A program made the position numbers and the translations under genes. DNA of 18,368 nucleotides, taken from NCBI GenBank assembly GCA_903832075.1, contig CAILAF010000638.1, positions 1 to 18,368 of the forward strand. The letters are read 5' to 3'. Positions within the stretch are counted from its first letter, which is position 1, and each line of letters begins with the position of its first letter. Below, one piece after another: positions 1 through 8,000 of this stretch. Source of the stretch: an uncultured Chitinophagaceae bacterium (GTDB taxonomy: Bacteria; Bacteroidota; Bacteroidia; Chitinophagales; Chitinophagaceae). The notes beneath the pieces are model-generated. The model did no database searches. It was not told where the DNA came from and was given only the letters and a program-made list of their open reading frames with translations.

Positions 1-1
1 A

Positions 2-361
2 GAATTAAAGGGTGGACTTGATGTTAAGGTGTTTAAAGCTGAAAGAAGTCATAAAGAACTTTTAGATACTCCTAAACCATACAAGGAATACCTTAAAACA
101 CACATTCCAATGTTGGAAGACTTGGTGAGTTTTTACCACAACGTAGATGGGAAGACCAAGAAAAGAGTTCTCAGCTGCATTTTTGAAGAAAAGATCCATT
201 TTAAAGATGGAAAAGCTGCAGCCACCAAGTACACTCCATCCATTGAAATACTACTCAATGCCATCAAGGGTTTGGAAGGGATACAAAAAAAACAAGAGAC
301 CATTTCTGACCTCTTGTTCACTTTAGCTCCCGAATCTGGACTTGAACCAGAGACCCTCTGA
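2..361 (+). CDS. Serine recombinase, C-terminal fragment (5' end outside window)
   Basis: The frame is open to the left edge, so only about the last 119 residues are present and the catalytic serine domain lies outside. The visible part matches the C-terminal tail of large serine recombinases common in Bacteroidota mobile elements: a helical stretch ending in a phrase of the type 'kkRVLSCIFEEKIHFKDGK' followed by a basic, Thr-rich segment. This assignment is by recalled family pattern; a tyrosine integrase is less likely because no R-H-R-Y motifs are seen. The last ten or so residues (PESGLEPETL) are encoded by the antisense strand of the tRNA-Asn gene, and the stop codon lies inside that tRNA. 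That is typical of an integrase gene ending at its own attachment site. No internal start is chosen; the GTG at 29 is simply an internal valine codon. Confidence 0.7.
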   Translation, partial: ELKGGLDVKVFKAERSHKELLDTPKPYKEYLKTHIPMLEDLVSFYHNVDGKTKKRVLSCIFEEKIHFKDGKAAATKYTPSIEILLNAIKGLEGIQKKQETISDLLFTLAPESGLEPETL

Positions 362-400
362 TTAACAGTCAGATGCTCTAACCAACTGAGCTATTCGGGA
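327..400 (-). tRNA. tRNA-Asn (GTT)
   Basis: Read on the minus strand from 400 to 327 the sequence folds as a 74-nt cloverleaf. It has a 7-bp acceptor stem TCCCGAA/TTCGGGA, D arm GCTC-AGTTGGTTA-GAGC, anticodon arm TCTGA-CTGTTAA-TCAGA and T arm TCTGG-TTCAAGT-CCAGA. The discriminator base is G, as expected for asparagine. CCA is not encoded. The 3' half is also the last coding part of the convergent recombinase gene, so this gene is the probable insertion target of that element and has been left (or rebuilt) intact. Confidence 0.96.
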
Positions 401-421
401 ATACTTACCCTTTCGGGGCAG

Positions 422-451
422 CAAAAATAGGGGTTTAATGTTTTTGGCAAA
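422..451 (-). promoter_or_regulatory. Bacteroidota-type promoter of tRNA-Asn
   Basis: On the minus strand a TTTG (451-448) is followed after 18 bases by TATTTTTG (429-422), an exact match to the Bacteroidota -33/-7 consensus TTTG...TAnnTTTG. The predicted start site is about 15 bases before the tRNA 5' end. The same layout with the same 18-base spacing occurs before the tRNA-Met gene in this window. Confidence 0.65.
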
Positions 452-456
452 AATTT

Positions 457-816
457 TTAAAGCCAATTCAAAAATCCTTTTTCTTCAAATCCTATATAAA
501 TGCCGTCCGGCTTGTATTCTATAGGATAAATTTTTAAATAATAACCTTCACCCGAAACGTTTCTTCCGCTCTTTAAGTCGAATTTATAACGATGTATTGG
601 GCAAACAATATTTCCACTTGCGTCAATAAAACCGTTAGACATGATGCCACCTGCATGCGGACATTTATGTGCACATGCAAATAGTTGATCATTGTATTTT
701 GATATGGTAACCTTTTGATTATTTATTTCGATAATACAGATATTATTGCTTTGCCATTGCAATAACTCAACAGCATCTGCTATTTTATACCAGGTATATT
801 TTTTTTGATGGCTCAT
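457..816 (-). CDS. Small Rieske-type [2Fe-2S] ferredoxin
   Basis: A 119-residue soluble protein made of a single Rieske domain. The cluster-binding pattern is complete: C52-x-H54, then 17 residues, then C72-x2-H75 (CPH...CPIH), with the usual downstream 'RYKFDL..G' strand. There is no signal peptide or membrane anchor, so this is a cytoplasmic electron carrier rather than the bc1-type Rieske subunit. Size and architecture resemble NirD-like or oxygenase-ferredoxin Rieske proteins, but no partner reductase or oxygenase is nearby and the substrate system is unknown. Its ATG shares one base with the TAA stop of the upstream HflX gene (TAATG), so the two are probably co-transcribed and translationally coupled. 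Confidence 0.88.
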   Translation of the reverse strand: MSHQKKYTWYKIADAVELLQWQSNNICIIEINNQKVTISKYNDQLFACAHKCPHAGGIMSNGFIDASGNIVCPIHRYKFDLKSGRNVSGEGYYLKIYPIEYKPDGIYIGFEEKGFLNWL

Positions 817-2003
817 TAAAAATGAACTGCTCTATATGGATATCTTATCGTATATAGTTCACGCACTTTGGAAAGAACAAAATTTCTTAATACATCAATA
901 TTTCTTTTTTCTAATGCAGAAATAAAAATGCAATTACCGTCGGTTATATGTTCCCATTTTTCTTTTAACTCTCGTAATATTTCTTTTTTTACATCATCTT
1001 CTAACCAATGATCAAAATTCTTTTCTTCATATAAATCTATTTTATTGAAAATGGTAATGATTGGTTTTTCGAATGCTTTTAAATCTTGTAAAGTTTTATT
1101 TACTGTTCCAATTTGTTCTTCATGTTGTGCATGAGAAATATCTACCACATGCAATAAAATATCCGCTTCCCTTACTTCATCTAATGTGCTTTTAAAACTT
1201 TCAATTAAATGATGTGGTAACTTTCTAATAAAGCCAACAGTATCACTTAATAGAAATGGTGTATTCTCAAAAACAACTTTACGTGTGGTAGTATCTAATG
1301 TGGCGAACAATTTATTTTCTGCAAACACATCACTTTTACTTAAAACATTCATCAATGTACTTTTGCCAACATTGGTATAACCAACTAATGATACACGAAT
1401 AAATTCTCCGCGTTCTTTTCGTTGAGTAAAAGATTGTTTATCTATTTCGCCCAATCTTTTTTTTAATAAAGAAATTTTATCTTTTACTATTCGGCGATCT
1501 GTTTCAATTTCTGTTTCACCAGGACCACGTGTACCAATGCCACCACCTTGCCTTTCCAAATGTTTCCACATACCTTTTAATCGTGGTAATAAATATTGAT
1601 ATTGTGCTAACTCAACCTGTACTTTAGCTTGTGCGGTTCTTGCACGGCGAGCAAAGATGTCAAGAATTAAATCGCTTCTATCAATTGTTGTGATGTTTAA
1701 TTCTTTTTCAATATTGCTTATTTGCGATCCGGTAAGTTCATCATCAAAAACAATAAAGTCAATATTTTTTCCTGAGATATAATTTTTAATCTCTTCTAAT
1801 TTTCCTTTCCCTACAAATGTTTTACTATCGGGATGCAATAATTTTTGTGTGAATCTTTTTACTGTAATTGCACCGGCTGTTTCAGATAAAAAAGCTAATT
1901 CATCTAAATATTCTTTTACTTGTTCATCAGTTTGTTCTTTTTGTATCAAACCCACTAAAACTGCTTTTTCTTCTTCTCTTATTTTTTTTTGTTTCTCTAT
2001 CAA
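816..2003 (-). CDS. hflX: HflX family ribosome-associated GTPase
   Basis: A 395-residue protein with the complete HflX architecture. The N-terminal HflX domain (about 14-155) is followed by a helical linker with the family signature GGGIGTRGPGETEIETD (153-169). The G domain has G1 GYTNVGKST (208-216), G2 around the TTT at 238-240, G3 DTVGF (254-258), G4 NKID (320-323) and G5 SAL (362-364). HflX binds the large ribosomal subunit and splits or rescues stalled ribosomes under stress. The only start upstream of the conserved 'KAVLVGLI' segment is TTG at 2003-2001; an in-frame stop lies just above it (2016-2018) and no ATG is available, so a TTG start is assigned. The gene is first in a two-gene unit with the Rieske gene. 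Confidence 0.95.
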   Translation of the reverse strand: MIEKQKKIREEEKAVLVGLIQKEQTDEQVKEYLDELAFLSETAGAITVKRFTQKLLHPDSKTFVGKGKLEEIKNYISGKNIDFIVFDDELTGSQISNIEKELNITTIDRSDLILDIFARRARTAQAKVQVELAQYQYLLPRLKGMWKHLERQGGGIGTRGPGETEIETDRRIVKDKISLLKKRLGEIDKQSFTQRKERGEFIRVSLVGYTNVGKSTLMNVLSKSDVFAENKLFATLDTTTRKVVFENTPFLLSDTVGFIRKLPHHLIESFKSTLDEVREADILLHVVDISHAQHEEQIGTVNKTLQDLKAFEKPIITIFNKIDLYEEKNFDHWLEDDVKKEILRELKEKWEHITDGNCIFISALEKRNIDVLRNFVLSKVRELYTIRYPYRAVHF

Positions 2004-2018
2004 TACTAATAATTTTTA

Positions 2019-2026
2019 CAAATGTA
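2019..2026 (-). promoter_or_regulatory. Possible -7 element for hflX
   Basis: TACATTTG on the minus strand fits the Bacteroidota TAnnTTTG -7 consensus and lies 15 bases before the hflX TTG. No TTTG is present at the expected upstream distance (the bases there are TATA), so only half of the promoter is supported, and the leader would be very short. Confidence 0.35.
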
Positions 2027-2047
2027 CTTGTTCTGATTTCTTTATAT

Positions 2048-2077
2048 AAAAAAATGCCCCGCAATTAATGCGGGGCA
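2048..2077 (-). terminator. Intrinsic terminator of the outer-membrane barrel gene
   Basis: On the minus strand a perfect 9-bp GC-rich stem TGCCCCGCA/TGCGGGGCA (2077-2055) with a 5-base loop is followed by seven T residues (2054-2048). It lies just downstream of the gene ending at 2100 and upstream of the hflX promoter region, so it insulates the two minus-strand units. Confidence 0.88.
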
Positions 2078-2099
2078 AAATATTTTTATGTTAGATGAT

Positions 2100-2918
2100 T
2101 TACAATCCACTAACGGTTAAACCGATAGATAAAATATGTAAATCTGGACCAACTCCTTGTTTCAATAAACCTGTTATTTGGTATTCTGCATTTAATGAAA
2201 AACTACCATACCCAATTCTTGCACCCATAGAAAATTTTGTTCCGTCAATGAATTTTCCGTCACTTTCTTTCACAATATAATTAGCTCCATAAATACTGCC
2301 ACCTGTTTTTAATTGCAAGTCTTTTCCTTTGGTGTAAGCTTGTAACAGAACGCCGGCTTTTGCAGTTAATGCAAACTTCCATGAGTGATTAGGGTTTTCC
2401 GGATTAGAAAAATACCGCAACTCAAACGGTATATCCAAATACATGGTAGTAAGTTTAAATTTTCTATAGTTGCTGGAATCACTATTACCAATTGCGCTTG
2501 TGCTGAAAGGAAGCGAATTGCTATTTGCCTTCAAATCAACATAATTGGTTCCGTTAAAGAAAATATTGTTGGAAGTAATACCGGCACCATAAGCAATACT
2601 ATAACGATGATCGTTTTTAAAAGGTTTATCAAGCAAAAAATAAAAATTAAAATGTCTGCTAAATCCTTTTGGGTTAATGCTATCGGGCGTATTTAATAAA
2701 AAGTCCGGACCATATTGAACCATGAAATGGTCAACAGGTCTTTTACTTACATTTACTTTGCTCCAGTCTTTTTTTACTTTTGGTTCTTCTGTAGATTTAA
2801 TGATTTGGTTGTTGGCATCATTGGTATTTGTTTTCTTTTTTGAAAACAATTTTCCAAATTGTGCATCAGCAGAATACAGAGAGCTTATAGTAAGCAGTAG
2901 TAAGAATATTTTTTTCAT
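2100..2918 (-). CDS. Outer-membrane beta-barrel protein, unknown function
   Basis: A 272-residue secreted protein. A typical signal peptide (MKKIFLLLLTISSLYSADA) is followed by a lysine- and asparagine-rich linker to about residue 55. The rest alternates polar and hydrophobic residues in amphipathic strands with aromatic girdles, including 'FNFYFLLDKPF', 'YLDIPFELRYF' and 'GARIGYGSFSLNAEYQ'. This is the pattern of small PorT/OMP_b-brl-like barrels of Bacteroidota; the exact family is not certain. The chain ends in Leu rather than the usual C-terminal Phe. It sits alone between its own promoter and terminator, divergent from the HPt gene, and nothing in the context tells its role. Confidence 0.75.
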   Translation of the reverse strand: MKKIFLLLLTISSLYSADAQFGKLFSKKKTNTNDANNQIIKSTEEPKVKKDWSKVNVSKRPVDHFMVQYGPDFLLNTPDSINPKGFSRHFNFYFLLDKPFKNDHRYSIAYGAGITSNNIFFNGTNYVDLKANSNSLPFSTSAIGNSDSSNYRKFKLTTMYLDIPFELRYFSNPENPNHSWKFALTAKAGVLLQAYTKGKDLQLKTGGSIYGANYIVKESDGKFIDGTKFSMGARIGYGSFSLNAEYQITGLLKQGVGPDLHILSIGLTVSGL

Positions 2919-2956
2919 CTAACTTATTTGATTCGTCAATTTTGTTGAAAGAACGG

Positions 2957-2984
2957 CAAAAATAGTAGAATTGCCATCAGTAAA
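2957..2984 (-). promoter_or_regulatory. Candidate promoter for the barrel gene
   Basis: The minus-strand TATTTTTG (2964-2957) matches the TAnnTTTG consensus exactly and is the same octamer seen before tRNA-Asn. A weaker TTTA (2984-2981) lies 16 bases further upstream in the place of the -33 TTTG. The -7 element is about 38 bases from the start codon. Confidence 0.45.
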
Positions 2985-3079
2985 GGGTTAAAAATTAGCA
3001 AAAGATTATTCCAAAGCGGCTTTTGGGAAGAATACAGCATAAATCTAAACTTCGTATATTTAGACATTTCAATTATATA

Positions 3080-3457
3080 ATGGCGTTCAATTTCATCATA
3101 AAAGATAGTGGGATTACCATAGATATGTCAATGCTGCAGGATTTAGTTCAAGATAATTTGGCAGCAATAAAACCTTTTATCGAACTGTTTTTAACCAATG
3201 TTCCTCCCGAAGTAGATAAGTTATTGGTTTTACATCACAATAATGATTGGGATAATCTTGCCAAAACAGCACATCATATCAAATCGTCTTTATCTATTAT
3301 TCAAGTTGATGATTTGCATATTATGGCTCTAACAGTTGAACAAAAAGCAAAAGCAAAAGTAGATCCTGAAATTATTGAAGCTATATTAGGAATTATGAAA
3401 GAGAAAACAAAAGCCGCACAATTAGTTTTGCAAAATCAATTGCAATTGTTGGCATAG
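3080..3457 (+). CDS. HPt (histidine phosphotransfer) domain protein
   Basis: A 125-residue all-helical single-domain protein with the HPt signature 'AKTAHHIKSSLSII'. H65 (the AH-x-[IL]-K histidine) is the predicted phosphorylation site. HPt proteins relay phosphate between a hybrid histidine kinase and a response regulator; no kinase is present in this window, so the donor must be encoded elsewhere. The ATG at 3080 is preferred over an upstream in-frame TTG at 3023, which would add 19 residues unrelated to the domain. The gene lies 57 bases upstream of a receiver-only response regulator on the same strand, its most likely partner. Confidence 0.85.
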   Translation: MAFNFIIKDSGITIDMSMLQDLVQDNLAAIKPFIELFLTNVPPEVDKLLVLHHNNDWDNLAKTAHHIKSSLSIIQVDDLHIMALTVEQKAKAKVDPEIIEAILGIMKEKTKAAQLVLQNQLQLLA

Positions 3458-3514
3458 TTTTGTATAAACATCTTTTATGATAATCATTTTCATTAAACGC
3501 GAAGATTAGTAACC

Positions 3515-3874
3515 ATGAAAATATTGATAGTTGAGGACGAAGCTTTAATGCTGAAAACCCTTGAAATGAAATTGCAAAAAGAGGGTTATGATATTTTGTC
3601 TTGTTCTGATGGACGAACTGCTTTGGAATTAATGGAAAATGAAAATCCTGCAATGGTTATTACAGATATTATGTTGCCTTTTTCATCTGGTATTGAAGTT
3701 ATTCGTGCGGCAAAACAAAGAGCGCATCCTATTGCAGTTATTGTATTATCTGCATTGGGTCAGGAAAGCACAGTAGAAGAAGCTTTTGAAATGGGCGCTG
3801 ATGATTATATCACCAAGCCATTTAACTTAAACGAACTTGCAATTAGAATTAAACGTCTATTAAAAAAAATATAA
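3515..3874 (+). CDS. Stand-alone receiver (CheY-like) response regulator
   Basis: A 119-residue protein that is nothing more than a receiver domain. Visible are the acidic pocket E7/D8, phospho-acceptor D51 in 'VITDIMLP', the switch residue S79 in 'VLSA', and K101 in 'YITKPF'. It has no DNA-binding or enzymatic output domain and ends straight after helix 5, so it must act by binding another protein. Position between the HPt gene and the HEAT/glycosyltransferase pair suggests it receives phosphate from the HPt and acts on the polysaccharide machinery. That link is inference. Confidence 0.92.
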   Translation: MKILIVEDEALMLKTLEMKLQKEGYDILSCSDGRTALELMENENPAMVITDIMLPFSSGIEVIRAAKQRAHPIAVIVLSALGQESTVEEAFEMGADDYITKPFNLNELAIRIKRLLKKI

Positions 3875-3962
3875 TCGTTATCTATTTCGATAAATTAAAG
3901 AAAACTTTGTTGTTCTGAACGCTTTTTTAAGCTATACCATAACATGGCTGCATATTTTTTTA

Positions 3963-5069
3963 TTGCAGCGCAGAACACCTAATGCATTTTCTAAATACAT
4001 CAGGCCTGAATATTTATTAGTAGGAATTGAAGTGTTGGTTATTAATTTTATTATCATCATTTCAATTATTTATCTAAATCTTTATTTGCGTAAGCGAAAC
4101 TTCTTTTATAAAAAATATATTGATGCTCAATTAGAAGAATGGATTACTAAAGCCATCTTGGATGAACCGGATAAAGTAGAACAAGGATTTGAGATACCTC
4201 AAAAATTTAGTCGCATTTTAAAAAATTTTATTGCTCGTCAATTTGTTATTGATGAACTGTTAGCAGTTAGAAAAGAATTAACAGGTGCAGCTGCAAAAAA
4301 CATTACCGTGTTGTATGAACAATTAGAATTAAAGAAACATTCTTTAAAGAAAATGAGCAGCAGAAAATGGCATGTAAAAGCAAAAGGGATAATGGAATTA
4401 TATATCATGGATCAAAATGATACACTGATAAGAATTTATAAAAACACGAATAGCAGGAGCGAGTTCATTCGTATGGAAGCACAGATTGGCGTCATTCACA
4501 TGACCGGTTTTGATGGCTTGCGATTTTTAGATGTGGTATCTTATCCTATCACCGAATGGCAGCAAATTAAATTATTGGAACAATTAAGATTAAGTAGAGA
4601 AGATGGACAATTAGCCATGCATATTCCCAAATGGTTAAGATCTAAAAATGACACAGTAGTTGTATTTACTTTAAAATTAGCAGATGCTTATCAGCAATTT
4701 TCTGTGCATGATGATGTTGTAAAAACTTTAGATCATCCAAATAATATGGTACGTATTCAAGCTGTAAAAACTTTAGTGCGGATTGCTAATGAAAACACAC
4801 CACAAATTTTAGCTGATCATTATGACAAAGAAGAGTTCGCTAATCGGTTAAATATTTTAGATGCGTTATCAAAAATAGGATCAGAAAATCAAGCATGGTT
4901 TTTAATTGGTTTGTTAGATGATGAAAGCGATGTAATTAAACTAAAAGCCGGGAAAGCATTTGCTGCTTGCTTTAAATACGGAATGGAAGCGCTGGAAGAA
5001 AGAGGCAGAGCAAAAAAAGGAGCCTATCAAAAAATTTATTTGCATATAAAAGCTGAATTAGAAAAATGA
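3963..5069 (+). CDS. Membrane-anchored HEAT-repeat protein
   Basis: A 368-residue protein with one N-terminal membrane helix (about residues 18-42, ending in the basic RKR stop-transfer). A helical middle region follows, and the C-terminal half (about 235-345) is built of HEAT/armadillo-type helical pairs ('VKTLDHPNNMVRIQAVKTLVRIA', 'LDALSKIGSENQAWFLIGLLDDESDVIKLKAGKAF', quoted in part). The positive-inside rule places the repeats in the cytoplasm. HEAT stacks bind proteins, so it could connect the receiver to the synthase. The stop overlaps the glycosyltransferase start by 4 bases (ATGA), showing strict coupling. Start choice: TTG at 3963 is the only start codon before the membrane helix. 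An ATG at 3944 is one base out of frame across a run of seven T residues. Function unproven. Confidence 0.8.
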   Translation: MQRRTPNAFSKYIRPEYLLVGIEVLVINFIIIISIIYLNLYLRKRNFFYKKYIDAQLEEWITKAILDEPDKVEQGFEIPQKFSRILKNFIARQFVIDELLAVRKELTGAAAKNITVLYEQLELKKHSLKKMSSRKWHVKAKGIMELYIMDQNDTLIRIYKNTNSRSEFIRMEAQIGVIHMTGFDGLRFLDVVSYPITEWQQIKLLEQLRLSREDGQLAMHIPKWLRSKNDTVVVFTLKLADAYQQFSVHDDVVKTLDHPNNMVRIQAVKTLVRIANENTPQILADHYDKEEFANRLNILDALSKIGSENQAWFLIGLLDDESDVIKLKAGKAFAACFKYGMEALEERGRAKKGAYQKIYLHIKAELEK

Positions 5070-8000
5070 ATTGGCAAACAATTGAAAGTATATTTTTTGC
5101 AATACTTAGCTATGGAATATTTATTTATTCTGTTGTATTGGTGTTGTCATATATTTTCATTGGTTTGTTTTCAATCGGTGAAACAAATGTTTATTTAAAG
5201 AAAAATAGTTTTACTGATTATCGTTTATTGGCTGCATCACCTCATGCACCGTCAATCACCATAATAGCTCCGGCATATAATGAAGGAAGAACTATTATAG
5301 AAAACGTTCGATCTCTTCTATCCATTTATTATAGCAATCTTGAATTAATTATTTTAAATGATGGAAGCAAAGATGATACACTTGAAAAATTAATTGAAGC
5401 GTATGAATTAAAGCGGGTAGATTTTTTTGTAAATTATTTTATTCCCACAAAAAAAGTTAGAGGCGTTTATAGAAGTACTAATCCGGTTTATAATAAATTA
5501 GTTGTTGTTGATAAGGTGAATGGAGGAAAAGCCGATGCATTAAATGTAGGTGTAAATCTTGCTTCGAATAATTATTTAGTTTGTATTGATGTTGATTGCA
5601 TTTTGGAACAAGATGCATTGTTAAAGATGATCAAACCATTTTTAGAACAAACCGATAAAAAAGTTATTGCATCCGGCGGTGTTGTTCGTGTTGCTAATTC
5701 TTGTACTGTAGAACATGGCCAATTGGTAAAAGTAAGAATGCCCGAAAATTATTTAGCGCGCATACAAAGTTTAGAATACATACGATCATTTATTTTAGGA
5801 AGAATGGCATGGAGCAGACTAAATGGATTAATGTTAATTTCCGGCGCTTTTGGTGTTTTTGATAAAGAGGTTGTAATAAAAAGTGGAGGATATAATCATA
5901 ACACCGTTGGAGAAGATATGGAGTTGGTTGTGCGAATGAGAAGATATTTAGAAGAACATAATGAAGAATATGAAGTAAAATATATTCCCGATCCTTTATG
6001 CTGGACAGAAGTGCCATCAACAACGGAAGTGTTCAGCCGACAAAGAAATCGATGGATGAGGGGTACTTATGAAACATTGATGATGCATCGAATTATGTTC
6101 TTTAATCCAAAGTATCATCTAATGGGATTATTGAGTTATCCATTTTGGTTTTTCTTTGAATTATTAGCACCATTAATTGAAACGTTGGGTTTTATCTCTT
6201 TTATAACATTTGCATTATTGGGATTGATTGATTGGGATTTCTTTTTTATTTATTTGTTGTTTGTTATTTGTTTCGGCTATCTATATTCCGCATTTGCAAT
6301 TTATATGGAGATCATCACTTATAATCAATATAAAAAACGAACGGAAGTTGCTCAATTAATTTTAACTGCATTAACTGAACCTTTTTATTTTCATCCATTG
6401 GTTGTTATCAGTGCTATTAAAGGATACTTATATTTAATTACAAAAAATAAGGGATGGGGCGAAATGACAAGGGTGGGCTTTGGTAAAAAAACAACAGCAG
6501 CAAAAATTGCAGATGCAGTTGCACACGCCGTTGCAGAAGCAACCGAACCAATAGAAAAACCACAAGTTGTAAGACTCACGCTTAAACAACGGGTAATAAA
6601 ATTGTATTATAATATAAAAGTAAAACCATTTCCAGTTTTGCGTGCCGGCTTTAAAGATTTTTCTCGATATGCAATTGTATTTTCTTTATTATTTTTTGTA
6701 AACAGAATATTTGAATTATCGTATGATGCTTATAAACATGGCTTACCAAAATTTTTTTTAAAAGTAATTGGCTTGGGATTATTAAAAGATGTGGCATTTA
6801 TTTTACAAACCGGATTAATTGGTTTTGCTGCTTTTTTTATCATTTATATTTTTCATAAAATTACAGCGCGTGTTTTTTTAGTCATACTGTCTGTTTTATT
6901 ATTAATTATTCAAATCGCTTTATCGCAGTATTTTATTAAAACATTAGTTCCTTTAGGTGCTGATATCTGGGGATATTCATGGGCTGATATTAAACTAACA
7001 GTTGGTTCTGCCGGTATTCAATCATCAATGATTTTGATTTTTGTAATTTTCATTGCAGTAATGAGTGCCGCATTTATTTTTATTCCAAGAAAAATAAAAG
7101 TTAGTAACACGTATGCATTCTTTTTGTTTACTGCTTTTATTCTTGGATTAAGTTTTAATGTTGAAACAGTTGCAAATAAATTAATGCCCGGACAAGAATA
7201 CAGCAATAATTTATCTATCAATAAATCTTATTTCTTTTTTTCCTCTTCATACAATCATTTCTTCCCACAAAGAATTACTGAAAATATTTATACCGATACG
7301 TATAGCGGAGATTTTGGCGGCGATGAGAAACTTGATAAAAATATATTGGCAAGTCATCATTATGTTGATGAACAGGAATATCCTTTCTTGCATACCATTG
7401 ATAGCACGGCAGATGTGTTGTCTCCATTTTTTAATAAAGCAACAACGCCTCCAAACATTGTAATTATTTTAGTGGAAGGATTGGGCAGAGCATTTACAAA
7501 CAAGGGAGCTTATCTCGGAAACTTTACTCCGTTTATTGATTCGCTTGCAGAAAAAAGTTTGTATTGGGAAAATTTTTTGAGTGAAGGTGGTAGAACATTT
7601 GCGGTGTTACCATCATTTTTAGGATCATTACCATTTGCAAAAAATGGATTTAATGAATTGGGAGATAGAATGCCAAAACATTTATCGTTATTGAATTTGC
7701 TTAAATACAACGGTTATAATACTTCTTTTTATTATGGGGGTGTTTCAAGTTTTGATAACCTGAACCTTTACATGCGAAAAAATAATATTGATGCAATAAA
7801 TGACGAAGAAACATATCCTTCTAATTATGTAAAAATGCCAAGTCAGAATGGGTATACATGGGGCTATGGTGATAAAGAATTATTCAGAAGATATTTTGAA
7901 ACAAAACAAAATCCACAACAACCATTTGCAAGTGTATTGCTAACTGTTTCAACACATGACCCGTTTTTGATTAATGAACAAGATTATTATTTGCAAAGAG

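Noticed and set aside
12..22. 11-base match GTGGACTTGAT between the recombinase gene and the 46-bp palindrome (about 11490-11500)
   Set aside because: Too short and found by chance inspection; no further similarity on either side, so no attachment-site link is claimed.
3023..3079. Upstream TTG start for the HPt protein
   Set aside because: The extra 19 residues are basic, do not belong to the HPt fold, and an ATG follows at 3080.
3478..3488. ATGATAATCAT palindrome between HPt and receiver genes as operator
   Set aside because: Only 5-bp arms in very AT-rich DNA, no second copy and no adjoining promoter; chance is likely.
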